16,143 nucleotides of DNA from Treponema sp. (GTDB lineage Bacteria > Spirochaetota > Spirochaetia > Treponematales > Treponemataceae): positions 1-16,143 of the forward strand of contig JALNVF010000077.1 in NCBI GenBank assembly GCA_023231445.1, read 5' to 3'. Positions 1-7,265 of the stretch are shown piece after piece. The notes under the pieces were generated by a model. The model was not told where the DNA came from. It made no database searches and saw nothing but the letters and a program-made list of their open reading frames with translations. Position numbers and translations under genes: made by a program. Numbering within the stretch: the stretch's first letter is position 1; each line of letters begins with the position of its first letter.

Positions 1-164
1 AAGTTCAGTCAGCTGCTCCTGAAGTGGAGAACGCAAAGTCGGGACTTCCAGTACTTACTATTATTCTGATTATTATTTTAGTTATAGCAGTAATTGTTCT
101 TGTTATATTTTTTATAAAACATACTATGGATAAGAAAAAAGAAAACGAAGATAATTTGAATTAA
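1..164 (+). CDS. C-terminal end of an unidentified membrane-anchored protein (partial)
   Basis: Only the last 53 codons are in the window, read from base 3 to the TAA at 162-164. The segment has a short polar stretch, then a strongly hydrophobic run of about 24 residues rich in Ile, Leu and Val, then a short charged tail (KHTMDKKKENEDNLN). This is the form of a C-terminal single transmembrane anchor whose lysine-rich tail would lie in the cytoplasm. The body of the protein lies off the left edge, so no function can be given. A hairpin terminator follows 30 bases after the stop, so this is probably the last gene of its transcript. Confidence 0.75.
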   Translation, partial: VQSAAPEVENAKSGLPVLTIILIIILVIAVIVLVIFFIKHTMDKKKENEDNLN

Positions 165-193
165 ATAATACTGACTGAAATATGTTGATTCTT

Positions 194-247
194 GCCGGAT
201 ATGAATGTTTTGAGTTTACCAACTCACACTGTATCCGGCTTGTTTTA
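194..247 (+). terminator. Two-tier hairpin terminator
   Basis: An 8-bp outer stem (GCCGGATA at 194-201 with TATCCGGC at 232-239) encloses a second perfect 6-bp stem (TGAGTT 211-216 and AACTCA 221-226, loop TACC). A T-rich stretch, TTGTTTTATT, follows. It lies just after the stop of the partial gene at the left edge and before the cyclase remnant, so it most likely ends the left-hand transcript. Confidence 0.7.
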
Positions 248-331
248 TTAACATGAAATACAGCTGATATTACATCTTCCAATTAAACAAAAAATCAAAT
301 ATTGTTTATACAAATAAAAAAGAAGTTATTA

Positions 332-1500
332 ATGAAAAAAAAATTAACATTATTACTGCGAGTGTTACCGTTTCAACGGTGCCGTCTTCCGATTCAATCT
401 ATCGTGTGACTGTTGATCAGCAAAGCATAAATTTGGTTCAGTCAGAAAGACAATGGGGCAGGGCATACCCGCGTTCTGCATATGCAGACTTTGTGCGTTA
501 CATGCATGCAGGCGGTGTTGCATGTGTTCTTTGCGACATACTTTATACCGAACCGTCTGTCTATGGCCGTACTGACGATGAGAATTTCGCCGGTTCATGT
601 GCAGATTATGTGAAAGTCGTTTAGACAATGTATATTCTTTCAAGCAGGGATGCATTTCGTGAAGGGAAAGGACCACTCATTCCTGCTGATAATTTTAAGG
701 ATACAGTTGTGTATCTTGCATATTATGCTCAGGGTTTATTTGATATCTGTTCCACTCCGGTTTCGCAGGTGTATCCCGGAGAGAGTGTGCATATAACAAC
801 ATATGATAATATTCTTAACAATAATTTTATACGAAAAGTATCTGAGTCAGTCGGTATACTGTATTTTCTGATGGTTGCATTTATGGGAGCATTGATTATT
901 ACTGTTACTAAAAAGTAGGAATTGCAGAAAAAAACAACAGTTGCAGTGCTGTCAGGTTTCAGTATGTGTCTGTTATGTATTGTTTTTACTGCATATTTCC
1001 TGTTCGTTTTCCGCTGGTTGTTCCATTATTCTGTTTTATACTTTCATTTTGTACTGAACTCTTTTTGAATTACACAATTGAAGGAAAACAGAAAAAATTT
1101 ATAAAAACAGCATTCAGCCAGTATTTAAGCTCTGTTGTTATTGATTAGCTGATTTCAGTCCCGGCGCGGCTGAAACTTGGCGGAGAAAAAAGGCAGATAC
1201 GTATTTATTTTTCAGATGTACAGGGATTTACAAAAGAAACTTACTGAAATTTTGAATACGTATCTTTCGTCGATGACCGATATTATTTTAGGTATGGGTG
1301 GTACGATTGATAAATATGAAGGAGATGCTTTCATTGCGTTCTGGAATGCTCCTGCCAAAGCTCTTGTTTTTTTGAAGCACAAACCGAAGAAGATCCGCCA
1401 TGCAGAAGTTAACCGGAAAAATGCCGGTCATTTATTATCAATCCGCCTGAGAATTGGGACAGTATCTGGCATAGTACAGAAAAATAGGAATTTAACAGTA
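332..1500 (+). pseudogene. Decayed CHASE2-domain class III adenylate cyclase
   Basis: An intact gene would encode a membrane sensor making cAMP: an extracytoplasmic CHASE2 domain, transmembrane helices, and a cytoplasmic class III cyclase domain. The pieces are still readable in order. CHASE2 sequence (PRSAYADFVRYMHAGG, then EPSVYGRTDDENFA) lies in one frame at about 379-915. Hydrophobic membrane segments follow at about 930-1070. The linker EGKQKKFIKTAFSQYLS and the cyclase start (RLKLGGEKR, YFSDVQGFT) lie in another frame at about 1040-1240. TDIILGMGGTIDKYEGDA and AFWNAP lie in the first frame again from 1247. Lesions are in-frame stops at 622-624, 916-918 and 1146-1148, a frameshift near 1010-1040, another near 1225-1245, and an apparent deletion of early CHASE2 sequence. 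After about 1440 the match becomes poor (RIGTVSGIV) and the last third of the catalytic domain is missing where the convergent acyltransferase gene begins. A possible original start is ATG 332 behind AAGAAG. The identity is clear and the gene is very unlikely to be functional. Confidence 0.85.
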
Positions 1501-1503
1501 ACC

Positions 1504-2904
1504 TCAGAATCGAAAGTAAATAAAAGGATTGTATGTTGAAGCAACAAGCATACATACCGAAATTATGAAAAGGAATAAGACACAGAAAAGTTCAAGAGCA
1601 AAACCTGCCGTATGGACGCGGAGTTTCCTGTATACCGTTTTTAAACCCGGCAGCGAAACAATAACAGCCGGAATAAAAAAAAATATTCTGCTCATGATGG
1701 CAGCATGTTCCGCTGCATATTGTCGTACAGAAAAACCGGATGGCGTGAACATATGATGAAGTACAGTGAATATTTCGGTGATATTGGTTACGCGGAATAG
1801 TATCCATCCGATAACAACTAAAAAAAGTGTAACCGGAATTGTTAAATATTTCGGAAGCCGTTTTATTAGTCTGCCGGTGAACAATTTTTCAATTAGCAGT
1901 AGTACGGCATAATAGAATCCCCAGAGAATAAAATTCCAGTCAGCACCATGCCAGAGTCCGGTAAGCATCCATGTGATGATAATGTTTCTGGCAAGTTTTA
2001 TTCGCGTACATCTGCTTCCTCCCAGAGGGATGTATACATAATCTCTGAACCAGGATGAAAGTGTGATGTGCCACCTTCTCCAGAAATCTGTAATCGAATC
2101 TGCAATATACGGATAATTGAAATTCTGAGGAAAATGAAAGCCGAACATTCTGCCGAGACCGATGGCCATCCGGCTGTATCCTGCAAAATCAAAATAAATC
2201 TGAAATGTATATGCCAGCGCGGCAATCCAGAGAATACAGGCTCCTGCATCTTTGTAATTACCAAAAACAGAATCCGCTATGACAGCCATATTGTTGGCAA
2301 TGATCACTTTTGCAGCAAGACCTGCAATGAACTGTTCAAGTCCCTTTGTGAAATTTTCGAACGATTCATGACGTTTGCTGATCTCATTTTCAATATCGGT
2401 ATAACGGACGATAGGTCCTGCTATAAGCTGCGGAAAGAGTGCGATATACAGCATGAGGTTAAGAAATTTTTTCTGAGCATGGGTTTTTCCCCTGTATACA
2501 TCAATGATGTAGGAAAGAGCCTGAAACGTATAGAAACTAATCCCGATCGGCAGTGGTAATGCAGAAACTGTAAACGAGGTGCGGCAAATTATATTAAGAT
2601 TCCGCATAAAGAAAGCTCCGTATTTAAAAAAGCCCAGTACAGCCAGATTGTATACGACAGCAAGTATGAACAGTAATTTTTTGCTTCCTGTAGAACAGTT
2701 TTTTTCAATACCGATGCCAAATAAATAATTAACAGTAATTGAAACGAGCATGAGAATAATATATCTCGGTTCACCCCACGCATAAAACAACAATGAAGCG
2801 GCACAGAGAAGAATATTCCGGTACGTTCTGTTTGGAATAACGAAATAGCATACACATAAAACAGGGAGAAAAATAAAAATAAAAACCATACTGCTGAATA
2901 ACAT
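1504..2904 (-). CDS. MBOAT family O-acyltransferase (AlgI-like)
   Basis: A polytopic membrane acyltransferase of 466 residues, the usual AlgI/DltB-type length. Such proteins move acyl groups, usually acetyl, across the membrane onto a polysaccharide or other surface acceptor. Diagnostic segments are YAWGEPRYIILM near residue 41, PQLIAGPIVRY at about 159-168, DFWRRWHITLSSWFRDYVYI at 273-292, and GLWHGADWNFILWGF at 316-330. The last of these contains the conserved MBOAT histidine, here H319. The C-terminus STYNPFIYFRF is typical of the family. Many hydrophobic helices span the protein. The ATG is one base beyond the stop of the DHHW gene upstream, with AAGGGG about 7 bases before it, so the two are almost certainly cotranscribed and probably translationally coupled. 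The acceptor cannot be told from sequence. The 3' end meets the decayed cyclase gene head-on with no visible terminator. Confidence 0.93.
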   Translation of the reverse strand: MLFSSMVFIFIFLPVLCVCYFVIPNRTYRNILLCAASLLFYAWGEPRYIILMLVSITVNYLFGIGIEKNCSTGSKKLLFILAVVYNLAVLGFFKYGAFFMRNLNIICRTSFTVSALPLPIGISFYTFQALSYIIDVYRGKTHAQKKFLNLMLYIALFPQLIAGPIVRYTDIENEISKRHESFENFTKGLEQFIAGLAAKVIIANNMAVIADSVFGNYKDAGACILWIAALAYTFQIYFDFAGYSRMAIGLGRMFGFHFPQNFNYPYIADSITDFWRRWHITLSSWFRDYVYIPLGGSRCTRIKLARNIIITWMLTGLWHGADWNFILWGFYYAVLLLIEKLFTGRLIKRLPKYLTIPVTLFLVVIGWILFRVTNITEIFTVLHHMFTPSGFSVRQYAAEHAAIMSRIFFFIPAVIVSLPGLKTVYRKLRVHTAGFALELFCVLFLFIISVCMLVASTYNPFIYFRF

Positions 2905-2905
2905 A

Positions 2906-4150
2906 TTATTTCCCCTTCCGCTGGAATCCCAGTGAAGGAAGGTCCCCTATTATCAGTAATTTTGAAAGATGATTGTTCTCCATATATGACTGTATATCGA
3001 TTTGTTTTCCGTAAATCTGCGGATAGTGTCTGTAATCAAGAATGTGAGTCTCATTGTAGTGGCTTGCAATAAGTTCGTTAATCGCATTTGAAAAGGATGT
3101 TGCAAGAATCAGAATATTTTCTGCATTGGGATTGTTGAATTTGTAAACGACCTTTCCGTAATCATCCCCGTAATATAATCCATAATGATTCGAATACGTA
3201 TGGTTCGGACATTCTGTCGAAGATACATATCTTGAACGCTGCCCGTATGTTGCTTTTTTGTCGTTTATCCACGTTTCATATTCCGGGACGGCAAAGTTGA
3301 AAACAGTAAATTTTTCAGTTGAACATTTCAGAAGATTATCGCGGGAAAGAGAGCCATTGTAAATGACATTATATATATAAATGCTGAGCGGTTTTAACAG
3401 CATAACTGAATTGCCTTCCATCATGCGCATAATCTGCGTATACCCTGTATACGAACCATTATAGTTCCAGTGATGATCTGTCTGGTAAAAATATTTTTTG
3501 TATTCCTCAAAAGAGTTGAACGATAGCTCGGCGTATCCGGTCATTGCAGGAAACATACTTTTTACATACTTGAAGGCATTATATTTATTTATATCGTTAA
3601 AATCGACGGAAACGCTTGTATTGATAAAGTACAGATATTTCGGAAATGTTACCAGTTTCAGCATTGCAGGATCGTAAATAGAGTATATAAACTGGTCAGC
3701 TGCGACCGGTTTTTGTACCAGATAACCGGAATCATCAAGCTTATAAATTTTATCAGCGACTACTTCGGTATATGTGTAATGAGACTGAACGTCAGTTTTA
3801 TTTTCGAGAATACCGCAGTCGGAATCAGCCGACGTCATTTCTTTTTTTTTCGGTAGTACAAGTTCAGCCATTATTCTGTTTAAGGTGTTTTGAACCTGTT
3901 TTACGCCGTATTTTATTTCTGCAGAAAAAAGCAGCTGATCGGAAACAGCGTCTTCCACTTTTTTCTGGTATCTGCCTGAAAGAAAGTCTTCAGCAGAGAA
4001 GAATGGGACATGCTGCAGAGTGCGCTGTTCTTCTTCTGAAACGTCTTTTTGTCCGCGTACAGGAAGCGAATAAAAAAACAGCAGCACGATGCAGACGCAT
4101 ATAATAAATAGAAGAGAAAGAATTTTTCTGATTTTAGTACCATGACTCAT
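2906..4150 (-). CDS. DHHW family protein (AlgJ/AlgX-like partner of the MBOAT)
   Basis: An extracytoplasmic SGNH-like protein predicted to work with the adjacent MBOAT in O-acylation of a surface or exported molecule. From the chosen start it has 414 residues, beginning with a charged stretch and one hydrophobic helix at about 8-30 (signal anchor). The hallmark TDHHWNYNGSYTGY lies at about 224-237. Near the C-terminus, ILILATSFSNA (about 346-356) sits where related proteins usually have G-D-S or G-T-S, so the candidate nucleophilic serine is kept. The reading frame is open to an ATG at 4282, which would add 44 residues. I prefer 4150 because it puts the hydrophobic anchor at the N-terminus, and because a TATAAT on this strand at 4286-4281 would start transcription below the upstream ATG. 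Neither start has a good ribosome binding site, so the start is uncertain. The gene ends one base before the MBOAT ATG. Confidence 0.85.
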   Translation of the reverse strand: MSHGTKIRKILSLLFIICVCIVLLFFYSLPVRGQKDVSEEEQRTLQHVPFFSAEDFLSGRYQKKVEDAVSDQLLFSAEIKYGVKQVQNTLNRIMAELVLPKKKEMTSADSDCGILENKTDVQSHYTYTEVVADKIYKLDDSGYLVQKPVAADQFIYSIYDPAMLKLVTFPKYLYFINTSVSVDFNDINKYNAFKYVKSMFPAMTGYAELSFNSFEEYKKYFYQTDHHWNYNGSYTGYTQIMRMMEGNSVMLLKPLSIYIYNVIYNGSLSRDNLLKCSTEKFTVFNFAVPEYETWINDKKATYGQRSRYVSSTECPNHTYSNHYGLYYGDDYGKVVYKFNNPNAENILILATSFSNAINELIASHYNETHILDYRHYPQIYGKQIDIQSYMENNHLSKLLIIGDLPSLGFQRKGK

Positions 4151-4280
4151 ACAATAGTCTACAAAGTATATACCAGACTGCCTTTTATTGAAAGATAAAA
4201 TGTTGATTGTTCCTGTGGATAGTTGATAGTTGTATAGTGACATGACAAGTGTATGTAGAGTAAAACTATAGATTTTTTTC

Positions 4281-4286
4281 ATTATA
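4281..4286 (-). promoter_or_regulatory. Possible -10 box for the DHHW-MBOAT operon
   Basis: Read on the minus strand this is TATAAT, a perfect sigma70 -10 hexamer. No convincing -35 was found 16-18 bp further upstream. If used, transcription would begin near 4274, giving a leader of about 120 nt before the ATG at 4150. AT-rich DNA makes chance matches common. Confidence 0.3.
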
Positions 4287-4318
4287 CAAATTAAACTGTT
4301 TTCGTTATTTTTAATAAT

Positions 4319-5107
4319 ATGGCAGATAATAGTAAAATTTCAGAAGAAACAATACGCCTTCTCCGGCAGCTTGCAGATAAATACGAAGCATGCAGTTTTT
4401 CCGAAAGCGATCCGAGCTGCATACTATGTAAATATAAATCTCCTGCAGATATCGAAACCGCTGCATTTATCATGTCTGTACTATCGTTTGGACGCCGCGA
4501 TTTATTTATGAAAAAGGCTGATTATATATTTTCTCTGGCCGGTCCGCATCCTGCTCAATGGATACGAAGCAGTATATGGAAACAACAGTTTCCGGGAGGA
4601 TGTGAAAAATTCTACCGCTTTTATTCATACGATGATATACGTGATGTATTTGCCGTACTTCAAAAAATACTGTCCGATGAGAAAACTTTAGGAATGTATA
4701 TAAAACACTGCTATACAGAAACCTGTACAGAGTGTGAGGGGAAGAAAGTTGAACTTGCTGCTGTTGTTTCTAAAGTATTTTTAAAATGCCGTGCAGTATC
4801 TCATACTGCACAGTCTGCCAATAAACGTGTGAATATGTTTCTGCGCTGGATGGTACGCAGAAACTCACCTGTCGATACCGGTTTATGGACGTGGTATACT
4901 CCTTCGGATTTAGTTATTCCACTGGATACGCACGTGCTGCATGAAGCCGTAAAACTTGGACTTATCCCTCCAAAAAGTCCCGGTACTGCGAAAACTGCAC
5001 ATATGCTGACCGACGTACTCAGACAGGTATGGCCGGAAGATCCCTGTCGGGGAGATTTTGCATTATTTGGTTCCGGGATCGACATTTCTGTATCTTCATA
5101 TCCTTAA
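4319..5107 (+). CDS. TIGR02757 / DUF2400 family protein
   Basis: A 262-residue protein matching the full length of the TIGR02757 (DUF2400) family. Its function is not established. The best family signature is NKRVNMFLRWMVRR at about 168-181, followed by D-T-G-L-W and VIPLDTHVLHEAVKLGL at about 200-216. Near the C-terminus is the D-P-C-R-G-D-F-A-L-F-G-S-G-I segment, which resembles the family's DP.kYDFALFG.GI end. The helix-rich layout and the P-L-D-T-H segment recall helix-hairpin-helix DNA glycosylase folds, but that is only an impression. The gene is transcribed away from the DHHW operon. The ATG at 4319 has no visible Shine-Dalgarno sequence in the AT-rich run before it. The last residues drift from the family pattern. 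No functional link with its neighbours is evident. Confidence 0.88.
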   Translation: MADNSKISEETIRLLRQLADKYEACSFSESDPSCILCKYKSPADIETAAFIMSVLSFGRRDLFMKKADYIFSLAGPHPAQWIRSSIWKQQFPGGCEKFYRFYSYDDIRDVFAVLQKILSDEKTLGMYIKHCYTETCTECEGKKVELAAVVSKVFLKCRAVSHTAQSANKRVNMFLRWMVRRNSPVDTGLWTWYTPSDLVIPLDTHVLHEAVKLGLIPPKSPGTAKTAHMLTDVLRQVWPEDPCRGDFALFGSGIDISVSSYP

Positions 5108-5116
5108 AAATGAAAA

Positions 5117-5132
5117 ACTCTCTATAGAGAGT
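5117..5132. repeat. 16-bp perfect palindrome, possible operator or terminator
   Basis: ACTCTCTATAGAGAGT is a perfect palindrome 10 bases after the stop of the DUF2400 gene and 83 bases before the regulator start. Ten of its bases (CTATAGAGAG, 5122-5131) recur at 5198-5207, right beside the regulator's GTG start. As RNA it could form a 6-bp stem with a TATA loop, but the T-run that follows is short and displaced (TTTT at 5141-5144). I favour a protein-binding site, perhaps for autoregulation, over a terminator. Confidence 0.5.
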
Positions 5133-5197
5133 CGCTAACCTTTTAATTTGCAACTAAACTGTTTGTAAAACGGGAGATTGTTTAAATCTTTAGCTAA

Positions 5198-5210
5198 CTA
5201 TAGAGAGAGA
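5198..5210 (+). promoter_or_regulatory. Second CTATAGAGAG copy at the regulator start
   Basis: CTATAGAGAGAGA repeats one arm and the centre of the palindrome at 5117-5132, with a GCTAAC motif beside each copy (5134-5139 and 5193-5198). Its GAGAGAG part also lies where a Shine-Dalgarno sequence for GTG 5215 would be. A protein bound here could block translation or transcription start. This is inference from position and repetition only. Confidence 0.35.
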
Positions 5211-5214
5211 CCGT

Positions 5215-7191
5215 GTGAGCAACAAAAAAGATGTGAGAGTTGTAGATGTTATTGAGAGAATACGCGGCCTGCGTGTCTTAAAAAAAATATCAATAGAAGA
5301 GCTTGCAACAAGAGCAAATCTATCCCGCAGTTATATATTTTATATAGAAACGAAGAAGAAAATACCTACACTTTCTGTCCTTTTCAGACTTGCTGATGCG
5401 ATGGGCGCTGATATTACCGATTTTTTTTCTCCCTGTTCTGTGCGGCAAAAGCTATCCTCCTTAGATAAAGTCAAAAATACGGAGGATATTTGTGGACAAA
5501 TCCCTGATGTTTTTAATGTTTTTTCATATTTTAATATGCTTCAAAAAAAAACTTGTAATCCCGGTTTTTTTTCATGGAAGGAATTATATCTGCTTTTGTA
5601 TCTTGAAAATAACGGTTCGGGTTCTATAAGCAGTCTGGCAGAGAATCTTGATATGTCAGTACTTGACATATCAAGATTGGTATCCGATTTGGAATCACGC
5701 AACATTCTGCAGAAAAAAGTAAAAAGTTCCGACCACCGTGTAATCCTTTCTGTACTTACAGATACAGGGCTTATGTTATTGAGAAGAAGCAGGCAGACGT
5801 TCCGGAATTTCCTTACGGATAAAACAAAAATATCTCCGGATACGAATGAACAATCTGGCAGTACGGTTTTCCCCTGCAGTTATTCCAGTCAGATGGAGTG
5901 TAGTTTTGCGCCGTTGTTCAATACGAATAACGAGATCATTGATCTTGAATTTATTGAGGCAAATAAGCCGTTTATAGACGAATTTCCGAAAATCAGAAAG
6001 CTTACACGTACCACTCTTCTTTCGCACGTTTTTTATCAGCATTTTAATATGATACTGTCTGCCTGTAATACAGTGTGGGCTGCAGGGAAGTCTGTCAGTA
6101 TCACATTAGATACGGGATCCGGCGGTAAAGAATATATATGCAGATTTTTCAGGAATACCTGCCGCATTGTTATTTCTGCAGAACCTGTTCATAAAACGAC
6201 AGATGAATATATACATGAACTTTTACCGCACTATGACTATTTTTTTACCGGCAGCCCTGCAAAAATGATTGTAGAATGTGCTACCGGCAGAATACTGGAA
6301 GTAAACGATGAGGCTGTACGTTTTTACGGCTGGACCCGGCAGCAGTTTGTTCAAAAGACGATTTATGAAATAAGTATGAGCCGTTCTTCGATTATCAGAA
6401 CGCGGCTTGCCGACGAAGGGAACGGCAAAAAAGAGACGAAGGAAATATTTCATACAGTACACCGGATAGCAGACGGGAACATGAAAAGACTGGAAGTTCA
6501 TATAACATCTTCTGTTTTAAACGAAACGAAAATTAAATATGTTACTGTCATGCAGGATGCATCTGCTGGAAACTGTTTTACTCTGCATAATAATAGAGAA
6601 GAAAATAATAGAAATTCTGGAGGTTTTGAAGCATTTTCCAGGGAATGCAGCGGTAACATTGCAGGAATAAATGAATTACTTAAATATTTGAGTACTAATG
6701 GAAAACTCTGCCGCTATGCAGCCGGTGATCATTTTTTTGAATATGGTACGCTGCTGCCGACATTCGGATTTATACTTAACGGAATTTTCAGGATTTATTA
6801 CGGAACACCTTCCGGTCATGAATATACGCTGGAATATTTGAATCCCGGAAGTATAATAGATTCTCTCAATTTTTCTCCGGGGCTTTCAGAGCACGAAATT
6901 ATTATTGAAGCTGTTGCTCCCTGTGAAGTTCTGGTAATTAACCAGAACTTGTTTAAGCGGAGAGCTGCTGTAGATCCGCATGCTTTTGAGTTTTTGTATT
7001 TTCTTGAGAAAAAAAGACTTCGTGAACTTGAAAAACATATCATGCTGCTTTTGACTGATAATGCGAAGGACCGATATAGACAATTTATTCAGAACGAAAA
7101 TAATCCGTCCTGTTATCTCAGCGGACAGGATATTGCTTCTTATCTGGGAATTACACCCGAAACGTTAAGCCGCATCAGAAACGCAGACTAA
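5215..7191 (+). CDS. Multidomain fusion regulator: XRE HTH, MarR-like wHTH, PAS, PAS, Crp/Fnr
   Basis: A 658-residue cytoplasmic protein with no membrane segment. Residues 10-70 form an XRE helix-turn-helix (SIEELATRANLSRSYIFYIE). Residues about 115-200 read as a MarR-type winged helix, with ISSLAENLDMSVLDISRLV and the wing S-S-D-H-R-V-I-L-S-V-L-T-D-T-G. Residues about 228-320 look like a diverged PAS domain (DLEFIEANKPFIDEF). Residues about 340-450 are a clear PAS domain (GRILEVNDEAVRFYGWT). Residues about 482-600 form a Crp/Fnr-type cyclic-nucleotide-binding fold, and 608-658 its helix-turn-helix (LSGQDIASYLGITPETLSRI). The E-T-L-S-R in the last helix matches FNR's DNA-reading residues. The usual cAMP pocket G-E and R-S are not seen, and there is no FNR-like cysteine cluster, so the ligand is unknown. 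The start is GTG 5215 because no in-frame ATG lies close by and GAGAGAG precedes it. The chemotaxis cluster begins 242 bp downstream. The individual domains are well supported. The whole architecture is unusual, and the first PAS-like region is the weakest assignment. Confidence 0.85.
   Translation: MSNKKDVRVVDVIERIRGLRVLKKISIEELATRANLSRSYIFYIETKKKIPTLSVLFRLADAMGADITDFFSPCSVRQKLSSLDKVKNTEDICGQIPDVFNVFSYFNMLQKKTCNPGFFSWKELYLLLYLENNGSGSISSLAENLDMSVLDISRLVSDLESRNILQKKVKSSDHRVILSVLTDTGLMLLRRSRQTFRNFLTDKTKISPDTNEQSGSTVFPCSYSSQMECSFAPLFNTNNEIIDLEFIEANKPFIDEFPKIRKLTRTTLLSHVFYQHFNMILSACNTVWAAGKSVSITLDTGSGGKEYICRFFRNTCRIVISAEPVHKTTDEYIHELLPHYDYFFTGSPAKMIVECATGRILEVNDEAVRFYGWTRQQFVQKTIYEISMSRSSIIRTRLADEGNGKKETKEIFHTVHRIADGNMKRLEVHITSSVLNETKIKYVTVMQDASAGNCFTLHNNREENNRNSGGFEAFSRECSGNIAGINELLKYLSTNGKLCRYAAGDHFFEYGTLLPTFGFILNGIFRIYYGTPSGHEYTLEYLNPGSIIDSLNFSPGLSEHEIIIEAVAPCEVLVINQNLFKRRAAVDPHAFEFLYFLEKKRLRELEKHIMLLLTDNAKDRYRQFIQNENNPSCYLSGQDIASYLGITPETLSRIRNAD
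5644..5678. repeat. Perfect 15-bp-arm inverted repeat inside the regulator gene
   Basis: Arm AATCTTGATATGTCA (5644-5658) and its exact reverse complement (5664-5678) flank a 5-base centre, GTACT. The repeat encodes residues 144-155, in the MarR-like recognition-helix region. Each arm carries an FNR-like half-site in inverted order (TTGAT 5648-5652, ATCAA 5670-5674), with centres 22 bp apart, about two helical turns. A perfect repeat of this size is not expected by chance in a 16-kb window. Confidence 0.8.
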
Positions 7192-7222
7192 TGTTATATA
7201 TTGTGAAAAGATATAAATCATG

Positions 7223-7236
7223 TTGATTTAAATCAA
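7223..7236. promoter_or_regulatory. Perfect FNR-type box (TTGAT-N4-ATCAA)
   Basis: TTGATTTAAATCAA is a perfect 14-bp palindrome and an exact match to the enterobacterial FNR consensus. It is the only exact match I found in the window. It starts 32 bases after the stop of the Crp/Fnr-type fusion regulator, whose recognition helix carries the matching E-x-x-S-R residues. Its centre (7229.5) is about 42 bp upstream of the transcription start predicted from the -10-like sequence at 7260-7265, the standard position for class II activation. Which protein binds it is inference. Confidence 0.6.
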
Positions 7237-7265
7237 TGACATCATCGATTTATCAGGTTTAATAT
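7236..7265 (+). promoter_or_regulatory. Candidate promoter of the chemotaxis cluster
   Basis: ATGACA (7236-7241, one mismatch to TTGACA), an 18-bp spacer and TAATAT (7260-7265, two mismatches to TATAAT) form a weak sigma70-like promoter. TATAAA at 7263-7268 is an alternative -10. Transcription would start near 7272 and leave a leader of about 160 nt before cheW. A poor core promoter overlapped by an activator box is what an activator-dependent promoter would look like. No clear sigma28 motility promoter was seen. Confidence 0.35.

Noticed and set aside
365..676. Minus-strand open frame opposite the cyclase remnant
   Set aside because: It lies antisense to clear CHASE2 sequence, has a His- and Arg-rich composition, no recognisable domain and no ribosome site.
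1504..1539. Extension of the cyclase frame into the MBOAT 3' end (S-E-S-K-V-N-K-R)
   Set aside because: It faintly resembles the cyclase L-E-G-x-N-K segment, but the same bases encode the conserved MBOAT C-terminus on the other strand, so the likeness is probably chance.
2068..2559. 163-codon plus-strand open frame inside the MBOAT gene
   Set aside because: It is antisense to highly conserved MBOAT motifs, including D-F-W-R-R-W-H. Its cysteine-rich translation matches no family, so it is a shadow frame.
4151..4282. 44-residue N-terminal extension of the DHHW protein
   Set aside because: It would place the signal anchor internally, has no ribosome site, and would begin upstream of the best -10 match. 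It is recorded as an alternative start only.
6223..6501. Minus-strand open frame inside the fusion regulator
   Set aside because: It is antisense to the clear PAS domain and has no domain or start signal of its own.
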